A DNA stretch of 53,752 nucleotides, taken from positions 1-53,752 of the forward strand of contig CAZIAK010000035.1 in the NCBI GenBank assembly GCA_964537035.1. The letters are read 5' to 3'. This stretch comes from CAZIAK01 sp964537035. GTDB lineage: Bacteria; Planctomycetota; B15-G4. Every line of letters starts with the position of its first letter. The first letter of the stretch is position 1. The position numbers were made by a program, and so were the translations under genes. Below are positions 44,201-49,785 of the stretch, piece by piece. The notes below the pieces were generated by a model. That model ran no database searches. It worked only from the letters and a program-made list of their open reading frames with translations, and had not been told where the DNA came from.

Positions 44201-44821
44201 ATGACCTTGGGCCAACCACTGCAGCGCCGCGACCTGCCCCGGCCACCAGGCGGTGGTGTAGACGATGTGCGGCGCATGCCAGCGGGTGAACATCCAGGTG
44301 GAGAAGGCGAAGCCCACCGCGCCGGCGGCCGAGAAGGCTGGCTCGGCGCCGAGCATGCGGCAGGCCCGGTAGGCCAGCAGCAGCCCAAGGATCAGGTGCA
44401 CCGCCAGCATCACGTCGAGCAAGGTCACCGGATCGATGGCCTCGCCGGTCAGCCCCTCGAAGAGCCGGGGCAGGCCCCAGGTAACAGGCGAGCTCAGCGG
44501 CCAGGCCATGTTGGCGGCGAAGGGCAACCCCAACAGCTGAGAGCCGTCCCAGTGGGCGTTGCCTGCGGACTCTTCGAGCTGCCGGGCTCGCGCAATGCCG
44601 GGCAGGACGAAGCCGTCGATGTCCGGGGTGATGGGGTTCACCGGCTGCTGAGCGCTGGGGTCCCCCACCGCCCAGGGGCGCAGATCGATGCGCGGATCGT
44701 CCGGGCGCATGGAGAGGGTGCTGAGGTCACCGAACAGGGGCCCGGACAGCAGCCAGAGCACACCGCCGATGACGACCAGCAGCAGGGTCAGGCGCTCGCG
44801 GCGGGTCCAGGGGGCGTTCAT
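41255..44821 (-). CDS. YfhO-type membrane protein fused to a GT2 glycosyltransferase
   Basis: This 1188-residue fusion begins with a polytopic YfhO-like region (about residues 1-870): a first span at LLLVVIGGVLWLLSG, then ~10 spans, a Gly/Ala-rich linker and a periplasmic beta domain. Its AWDPGWSVTVDGEPGAVHVVD is the hallmark of YfhO C-termini. A last span (LCGAALLLCLWLAVTVV) and a Pro-rich linker lead to a cytosolic GT2 domain (about 920-1130): VSVIIPAYDDTAKLRRAL, the DxD metal motif in FLDDDVLLP, and WEDTDWMWQVKRQG. An acidic Gly-rich tail ends the protein. It probably assembles or decorates a surface glycan, but donor and acceptor are unknown. The start at 44821 is chosen because the residues before it lack domain character. 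TATGGT (44890-44895, minus) is a possible -10. Confidence 0.85.
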   Translation of the reverse strand: MNAPWTRRERLTLLLVVIGGVLWLLSGPLFGDLSTLSMRPDDPRIDLRPWAVGDPSAQQPVNPITPDIDGFVLPGIARARQLEESAGNAHWDGSQLLGLPFAANMAWPLSSPVTWGLPRLFEGLTGEAIDPVTLLDVMLAVHLILGLLLAYRACRMLGAEPAFSAAGAVGFAFSTWMFTRWHAPHIVYTTAWWPGQVAALQWLAQGHRRRGVLEGGVITGLMLLSGFPQVGVILTGLTVAVALLDPKLRSPKVFAGVLSIGLVGVALAAPQLVLNKGAFAQSLRADPDVQASVASRGMPPASLIGAVLPEAFGHPPDFSVPSRPAPTMESWLPQRLWWSHEIQNSVVENALYPGALLLLLASLMWRRGVTGRARALLLAALVTIVGAIAAPYVVAAVPALQSLAAGNVKRALVIVGVSLPLAGALTLQALAAGRVAVPWRWGAALVLAVVLAPLAALTLDDAQAGSFAALLTAQAGRQALLLVASLLTLWLVWHYGRWTPGWEGAAIADGGAGAGGGGDGAGASAAVAGAPLPYAVGQVERLAGLITPVDPPPPPEDPALAVGRADLSRAGQLVRWLPALVLTIDLVSLSVAFNPFPQQIESFPSTPVLELLGQRSGRVAVFGGRINLLPPTAAALHGVRSLHGVAPMVPTRTAQLLSCIEGPLLDMRDPRVVEPLQKLESLTHPLLDLLCVDAIVHADPTLAERAGLEQIHASEVEGLAVLDRPGAGPRAFLCAAAEVIADDGVRLARLADTSFDGHRLALLERAPEIAVPETAGAAHVAASVSGVDNALKVTVNADHAGVLVLTEAWDPGWSVTVDGEPGAVHVVDHALLGVVVSAGPHEVAFTYEPVGLLWAQGLCGAALLLCLWLAVTVVRFRMAARRAPAPVPFVPPEVVDERPEPPQLSPPAVAQAAPDLGAFEGHGVSVIIPAYDDTAKLRRALWSIRQTADMPYELIVSRAKQCVAKNRNAGLNLATQDLVIFLDDDVLLPPGWMSRLVAALGARKGYGAICAHLTFADGSPQTRRPDLLPGELWEITIPGTCFVYSRARVHDIRFDENYLGSQWEDTDWMWQVKRQGLKVGMTGDVWVLHDHADSENKWLVPNAEYFRGKWGELPADDDNVSVSPEGYAAWSQPPLPGTDAAVSEGSQADEGLQDGEWSARQGGEDGGAGGQGDPDSEPSGPVPDATGE

Positions 44822-45008
44822 GTCTGGCAAGCGGGCTCTGACACGTGATCGGTGAGCGCCGGCGGGCGCCAGCTCGCTCTCTGAGGAGAACCATACACCA
44901 TGGCACTGATCGCCTCTCTGGCCCCCGAACTGGAGGATAGGCAGACCGAACCGGCCGCCAGGGCTCAGCGCTCCAATGCCTGCCCCCCTGCGCGTTGCCC
45001 GGCAAGGC

Positions 45009-45049
45009 AACGACCCGGCGCGGGAGAGGCTCTCCCACGCCGGGTCGTT
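45009..45049 (-). terminator. Strong hairpin downstream of the TlpA-like gene
   Basis: Perfect 12-base arms AACGACCCGGCG (45009-45020) and CGCCGGGTCGTT (45038-45049) are extended, after one mismatch, by GGGAGAG/CTCTCCC around a one-base centre. It lies 50 bases past the TlpA-like stop and before the YfhO-GT2 gene, so it separates the two transcripts. The tract after the stem is short in T. Confidence 0.75.
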
Positions 45050-45100
45050 GGTTCGCTGGCTGGCCCGGTCAGGAACCCGTCAGCTCGGCTCTTCGATGGA

Positions 45101-45697
45101 TCAGAGCCCCAGGTACTTGCGGATCACCGGCTCGTTGAAGCCCACGGAGGCGAAACGCACCTTGCCGTCGGGGCCAATCACCAGATTGGTGGGAAAGGCC
45201 ATCACTCCCAGGGCCTTGGCGATGTCGGCCTTCTGCCCGTCGAGATCCATCACGGCGGGGAAGTCGAACCCTGACTTGTCCCAGTACTTCTGCGCGACCT
45301 CGGCCGTGTCCTGGCCACCGTTCACGGCCAGGATCACCACGTCGTCCCGATCGGCCAGCTCTTCGTGCAACTTCTGTACGGAAGGCAACTCCTCCCGGCA
45401 GGCGCCTCAGCCATAGAACCAGAGGTTGATCAGGACCGTCTTGCCCTTGAGCCACTCGTTGTCGACAGACTGGCCCGCCAGGGTCATGCCCGCGATGTCC
45501 GGAAGCCGCTCGCCCTTCTTCGGCAGGTTGACGTTGTACTTGGCGAGCTTCGGGTCGATCTCGGGAGCGGAGCCGAGGTCGGCCTCTCCGTCAGCCATGG
45601 CAGCGGGCTCAGCCGCCACCGCCGACCCACCGTCGGCCTCGCATCCTGCGAGCAGTGAACTGGCCAAGGCCAGGGTCGTGAACGTCATCAGTTTCAT
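45101..45697 (-). CDS. TlpA/thioredoxin-like lipoprotein, candidate selenoprotein (UGAC active site)
   Basis: This is a 198-residue exported thiol oxidoreductase if the internal TGA (45407-45409) is read as selenocysteine. The signal ends in a lipobox (SSLLAGC, C19). A Glu/Ala/Asp-rich linker follows, and then a TlpA-like domain: GERLPDIAGMTLAGQSV, LINLWFYG, TGA, GACREELPSVQKL, with the cis-Pro in GVMAFPTNLVIGPDG. The TGA is codon 97, precisely the nucleophilic Cys of the expected CGAC motif; C100 is the partner. Both sides are in one frame with no other stop. The start at 45697 has GAGGAG seven bases upstream. A hairpin suited to a bacterial SECIS follows the TGA. No selA, selB, selD or tRNA-Sec is in the window. 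The alternatives are a sequencing error (TGC to TGA) or a nonsense mutation. Confidence 0.8.
45374..45401 (-). promoter_or_regulatory. SECIS-like stem-loop after the in-frame TGA
   Basis: In the mRNA, CGGGAGG (45397-45391) pairs with CCUUCCG (45385-45379) in seven pairs, one of them G-U, around the loop AGUUG. An outer CUG/CAG pairing extends the stem across a small internal loop. The apical loop starts 17 bases after the UGA and has G then U at positions two and three. That agrees with the spacing and loop-G rule described for bacterial SECIS elements. Confidence 0.6.
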
Positions 45698-45743
45698 GAG
45701 TGACTCCTCAGAAGAGTGCGGCGGCAAGGCCGATGGAAGGCGG

Positions 45744-45749
45744 AGGCTA
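45744..45749 (-). promoter_or_regulatory. Candidate -10 element of the TlpA-like gene
   Basis: TAGCCT on the minus strand, within CGTGCTAGCCTC, 46 bases before the start. The same CGTGCTAGC core precedes the M36 protease gene. Further upstream (45802-45857) the pentamer GACAT occurs four times, once in the palindrome GACATGTC (45813-45820), so an operator is possible. Confidence 0.35.
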
Positions 45750-45898
45750 GCACGAGCGCGCAGGCCGTGTTGAGCCTGCCTCGGGCATAGAGGTCCGTGG
45801 TGACATCTGGATGACATGTCCCGGCCCGCCCAGGACATTTCAGCGATGAGCCGACATCTTCCCGCAGCAGCAGCCCCGCCCACCGCGCATGGCCTGGC

Positions 45899-45934
45899 GC
45901 CAACGCCGGGGCCAACGCCGGGGCCAACGCCGGG
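45899..45934. repeat. 12-bp tandem repeat, three copies
   Basis: GCCAACGCCGGG is repeated exactly three times at 45899, 45911 and 45923. It lies in the 318-base space (45698-46015) between the TlpA-like gene and the M36 protease stop. No gene is present there. Confidence 0.9.
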
Positions 45935-45947
45935 GCTGCCAACAGAA

Positions 45948-45980
45948 GCGGGGCGGGAGCCGCCGTGGATCCCGCCCCGC
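45948..45980 (-). terminator. GC-rich hairpin downstream of the M36 protease
   Basis: Perfect 11-base arms GCGGGGCGGGA (45948-45958) and TCCCGCCCCGC (45970-45980) flank an 11-base loop, 35 bases beyond the protease stop. No T tract follows, but the position suits a terminator. Confidence 0.6.
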
Positions 45981-46015
45981 CTGGGTCTGAGGGTTGGCTC
46001 AGTCGCGAAGCTGCA

Positions 46016-49000
46016 TCACGGCAGGAAGGCCGCATCCACGGCGTTGCTGATCTCGAAGCCGACGGGCTGGCCAGCATCAGCAGCCACCGCCTGCACGATG
46101 ATGTTCAGCGGACCGTTGCCACCATTGACCACCAGCGACACGTTGCCGCTGCCGTCCGCCGGGACCGCGATCGTGCCGGCGATGGGCACGGGCACCAGCA
46201 TGCCACCCTTGAAGGGCACCGGGTTGGCAGACAGACCGAGCACCAGGAAGACCGTCGCGCCCGGCGTGGCGCCGGTGACGTTCAGATCGTTCGTGGAGCC
46301 AGACGCCAGGGCCGGACCGCAGATGCTCAGGGCCAGATCGCCCGGGCCACCGAAGCCCAGGTCGGTCTGACACATGTCCGCGCAGACGAGCCTGAAGACC
46401 TGCACATCATCGACCGCCGCCTCGACCACCGAACCGCTGCCCTCGTCCGCCGCCACGAAGCGCAGGCGCATGTTGGCCGTGGGGGTGACGAAGTCGCTCA
46501 CGTCGAACTGGTGGAAGACCCAGCCGCCCGAGGTGTCCGGGCCGGTGGGTCCCACGGTCTCTGCGTTGACCCAGCTGCCGCCGTCGTTGTTGCTGATGTC
46601 CACCTCGAAGATGTCAGCGTTGGGGGCGGCACCGGTGGTGTTGCTGTACCAGCGCCAGTAGCTCACGGTGGCGTTTCCGCTGGACAGATCGAAGGACGGC
46701 GAGAGCAGCGTGGTGAAGCCGCCGTCGATGTCGTTCTCACCCAGGCCCCCACCCGGCGTGCCCTGGCCAGTGAAGAAGCAGTCCGTGCCCGTGGCCGTCT
46801 TGTCGTCCTCGGGCTGGGCGCCCGTGCCGAGCGGGTCGCCCCGCTCCCACACACCTGTCGAAGCGGTATCACCAGCGACGCCAGCCTGCCAACCGCTGGC
46901 CACCTCGAAGTCGTCGTCGATGAGGAGGTCGACAGAGGTGAACACGTCGGCGACGAATCCGCCGGACGGCGCGTTGGGCGGATCGGTGATCACACCAGCG
47001 CTCGAGTCGCTGGAGACCCAGAACACCACGTTGTCGAAGCAACTGAAACCAGGCAACGTGGCCTGGTACTGGTTCACTCCCGTGCTGGCCATGGCCATGG
47101 AGACCGTGCCGCCACCGTTGACCTGGTAGTGCAGCTGCCCCGTGCCATCGATCGGCGTCTCCGTGCCCAGGCCGCTCACGTCCACGTTGAAACTCGCGGC
47201 TGCGCCTGGCATGAGCTGAGCGGGCTGGCCCAAGGGGTAGGCGAACAAGATCAGCGCCGGCGTGTCGAAGGCCTCGACGATGCCCGTGGTGGTGCTGCCC
47301 GACGGAGAGGTCGCCGAGTCGCCCATGCCGCGGTTGGCGAATCCCTGCCACAGCTCACCGAGGTGCGCCCCGCCGAACCCGGCGAGGTCAGCGGCGATGA
47401 TGCCGTCCCGAGCCTCGAGCATGTTGGGGTTGCTGGGCATGAGCTTCATGCCATCCACAACCAGCTGCATGAGCAGGTCATTGGCGGCGAAACCCATGCC
47501 GCCATTCCAGAGCTCGGCCCGACATTCGAGCAGGGCCTGGGCCCAGATCTCGCCGACGTTGTGCACTTCGTCCGCCGGGTTGTTGATGAACAGGCTGTTG
47601 TTGGGCACACCGCCCGGGATCACGAACTGCGCGGGGTCCAGATCGGCGTAGGTCAGCGGGCTCTTGCTGAAGTCCGTGCTGAAGGGGTAGCGGCGAATGC
47701 CGAAGTAGTAGTTGTCGGTGCCGCCGAAGAAGTCCTTGGTGATGTAACCGCCCATGGGATAGACGGCGTCCGGATCGTCACCGGGCTCGGTGCTGAGGCA
47801 GAGACCGAAGAAGTCGCCCCAGCCCTCGCCCATGCCACCAGACTGCTCGCCGAAGACCGTACCGCCCGACAGACGGAACGACAGGCCGTGGACGTACTCG
47901 TGATAGACCACGTCGCCGTCCAAGTCGCCGTCACGGTCAGGGTTCGGACCGACGAACCTGTACATCTGGATGCGCGTTGTGGTCCCGTCCGTGCCGGAAC
48001 CGTTCCAGTTGGCGTTGTCGGTACCCGAACCATCCTGGGCATCGGCCAACACCAGATCGCCGCCCACACCGCCCAGTCCGAAGTTGTTGCTCTGAAAGTT
48101 GGACGCAGCCTCGTCGAAGCCGAAGCCATAGAGGATGTCGTGAATGTTGTTGCAGTAGTAGAAGAGCTGGGTCACCGACGCCTCAGTGTAGGCGCTGGGC
48201 GCCAGGTTCAGATCGAGGGCGAAGTCGAAGACCCGGTAGGGGCTGCCTTGGGGGCGGGGCAGGTCAGGGGCGTTGTTGCCATCGGTGTCCGTGTGGGCGT
48301 CCACGTTGTTGCCCAAGGTCTCGTTGGCGCCATCAGGGATCCAGCCGTCGGGCGAACCCGTGGTGGGTCCGGGAACCGTGATCAGCTGGCGCGACACCAG
48401 GGGAAACTGAAAACCGTTGGGGGCGTTTGTTCCCGGTGAGCCAGGCGCCGGGCTGTCCAGGGGGAACACGTTGACGCTCAGCGCCTCGTTGCCACCGGCG
48501 AAGAGCAGGTGGTTGAAGCGACGCAGGATCGTGCCGTCGAGGGCGTCGACCATGATCTCGTAGGTGTTGCCAATGCCCTGCTCGGCGATGACGACCTGCC
48601 ACGCCGGGTGCACCTCAGAGCGGTGCATGGGGAAGTAGATCAGCTCGGTGGTCAGGGGCGTGTCCGCCCGCAGCTCGACCGGCGTCTGCCAGACCTGCTT
48701 CAGATTCACTCCCGTCGCGGCGCCCTGGGTCGTCAGAGCGCGCGGGCTCAGCTCGATGCCCACGTCAGCGGCGGCCAGGAAGATCGCGTCTGCATCAGAG
48801 ATCACGGGAGCAGCCACGGTGAAGCCGCCCGCCGGGCGAGGCAGCATGGTGCTGGACACGTTGATCAGCTCGCCGGTCGCGGTGACCGAGGCCTTCAGCT
48901 CAGTGCCCCAGAGATCGATGCCGCTGATCTGCTGCTGCAGGGTCATGTGGGTCGCGCCGTTGTGCTGGGTCAGAAAGTGGCGAGCGACCCGGGCCGCAGC

Positions 49001-49447
49001 CAGGTCGGAGGGGGTGACCTCCATGAGCGCAGGCCAGTCGCTGACGAAGTCGGCCACCACGCCCAGGGGCGTCCACACGCCGCTCGGCGCCTCGGTGAGC
49101 ATCTGCTTGGTAGAGCGCAGGAAGTGCGGTGTCCCGAAGAACTCGTCGTCGTCCAGGCGCAGCTCGGTGATGGAGGCGTGGAGCTGGGTCAGCTCGGCGT
49201 CACGGGCAGCGCGCTGCTGCACGGTGCGGCTGGAGATCAGCGCCTGGCGCACGGGCGCGGTGATCACGCCGTCGTCGAGGCGAGCGTCCTTGTAGGCCAG
49301 CGGAGCAGGCTCGTTGTCACCGGGCAGGTGCGCCCGCTGAGCCGACGCGTCGTTGCCAAGGGCGGCCAGCCCCACAGCGATCGAAGCGATGAGTGGGGCC
49401 AGTCGACGGCCAGAAGACGAGGGGCCAATGCACTGCGCGAGACGCAT
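46016..49447 (-). CDS. Secreted M36 (fungalysin-type) metalloprotease with C-terminal binding and sorting-like domains
   Basis: This 1143-residue secreted zinc protease has a signal peptide (SIAVGLAALGNDASA) and an FTP/PepSY-like propeptide (about 60-280, including FLTQHNGATHMTLQQQISGIDLWG). The M36 catalytic domain follows: HEYVHGLSFRL gives H516, E517 and H520, and GEGWGDFFGL gives the third zinc ligand Glu. After the protease domain come a beta region (LIFAYPLGQPAQLMPGAAASFNVD), a jelly-roll-like domain (DDDFEVASGWQAG to AAVDDVQVFRLV), and a final ~110-residue module with NPVPFKGGMLVPVP. A related sequence ends the SBBP-repeat protein nearby. The role is likely extracellular protein degradation. 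TAGCAT at 49554-49559 (minus), inside CGTGCTAGCATC, is a candidate -10. Confidence 0.92.
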   Translation of the reverse strand: MRLAQCIGPSSSGRRLAPLIASIAVGLAALGNDASAQRAHLPGDNEPAPLAYKDARLDDGVITAPVRQALISSRTVQQRAARDAELTQLHASITELRLDDDEFFGTPHFLRSTKQMLTEAPSGVWTPLGVVADFVSDWPALMEVTPSDLAAARVARHFLTQHNGATHMTLQQQISGIDLWGTELKASVTATGELINVSSTMLPRPAGGFTVAAPVISDADAIFLAAADVGIELSPRALTTQGAATGVNLKQVWQTPVELRADTPLTTELIYFPMHRSEVHPAWQVVIAEQGIGNTYEIMVDALDGTILRRFNHLLFAGGNEALSVNVFPLDSPAPGSPGTNAPNGFQFPLVSRQLITVPGPTTGSPDGWIPDGANETLGNNVDAHTDTDGNNAPDLPRPQGSPYRVFDFALDLNLAPSAYTEASVTQLFYYCNNIHDILYGFGFDEAASNFQSNNFGLGGVGGDLVLADAQDGSGTDNANWNGSGTDGTTTRIQMYRFVGPNPDRDGDLDGDVVYHEYVHGLSFRLSGGTVFGEQSGGMGEGWGDFFGLCLSTEPGDDPDAVYPMGGYITKDFFGGTDNYYFGIRRYPFSTDFSKSPLTYADLDPAQFVIPGGVPNNSLFINNPADEVHNVGEIWAQALLECRAELWNGGMGFAANDLLMQLVVDGMKLMPSNPNMLEARDGIIAADLAGFGGAHLGELWQGFANRGMGDSATSPSGSTTTGIVEAFDTPALILFAYPLGQPAQLMPGAAASFNVDVSGLGTETPIDGTGQLHYQVNGGGTVSMAMASTGVNQYQATLPGFSCFDNVVFWVSSDSSAGVITDPPNAPSGGFVADVFTSVDLLIDDDFEVASGWQAGVAGDTASTGVWERGDPLGTGAQPEDDKTATGTDCFFTGQGTPGGGLGENDIDGGFTTLLSPSFDLSSGNATVSYWRWYSNTTGAAPNADIFEVDISNNDGGSWVNAETVGPTGPDTSGGWVFHQFDVSDFVTPTANMRLRFVAADEGSGSVVEAAVDDVQVFRLVCADMCQTDLGFGGPGDLALSICGPALASGSTNDLNVTGATPGATVFLVLGLSANPVPFKGGMLVPVPIAGTIAVPADGSGNVSLVVNGGNGPLNIIVQAVAADAGQPVGFEISNAVDAAFLP

Positions 49448-49785
49448 GGTGCGCTCCGGTGAGATCGGGGGAGAGATGCGGCGTGATCAGCAAGGGCCAC
49501 TGCAAAGCAGCGACCAGACTCAGCTGACATCGGGGAAGGACAGCCGCGCCGCGATGCTAGCACGGTCCCCGAAAACCCGCTGGAAACCTACCCAGACCCG
49601 GCGTGTTGCCCATCTGAGACAGAGCGACACGGAACGATGACATTCGTGGTCAGTGGCTCGGCCCATGCCGATACGAGCCCTTCCCCGGCAGAGCACTGCT
49701 CCCCAGCACGACCGCGCTATCGCTCTACCTCCTCAACGCCTGTGGAGTGATCACCAAGACGATCACTCGACAAGATCCACCCATA
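49448..49785. promoter_or_regulatory. Intergenic region with terminator hairpin and candidate promoter
   Basis: 338 bases lie between two minus-strand genes, with no gene inside. At 49745-49768, GAGTGATC and GATCACTC flank 8 bases and lie 17 bases past the SBBP stop, a probable transcription end without a T run. At 49554-49559, TAGCAT (minus) may be the -10 of the protease gene. Confidence 0.45.

Noticed and set aside
40964..44848. A 1294-codon open frame on the plus strand
   Set aside because: It is antisense to the YfhO-GT2 gene, rich in His/Gln/Arg/Gly without domain motifs, and typical of GC-rich shadow frames.
45965..48439. An 824-codon plus-strand frame opposite the M36 protease
   Set aside because: The protease zinc motifs lie on the minus strand, and this frame has no recognisable features.
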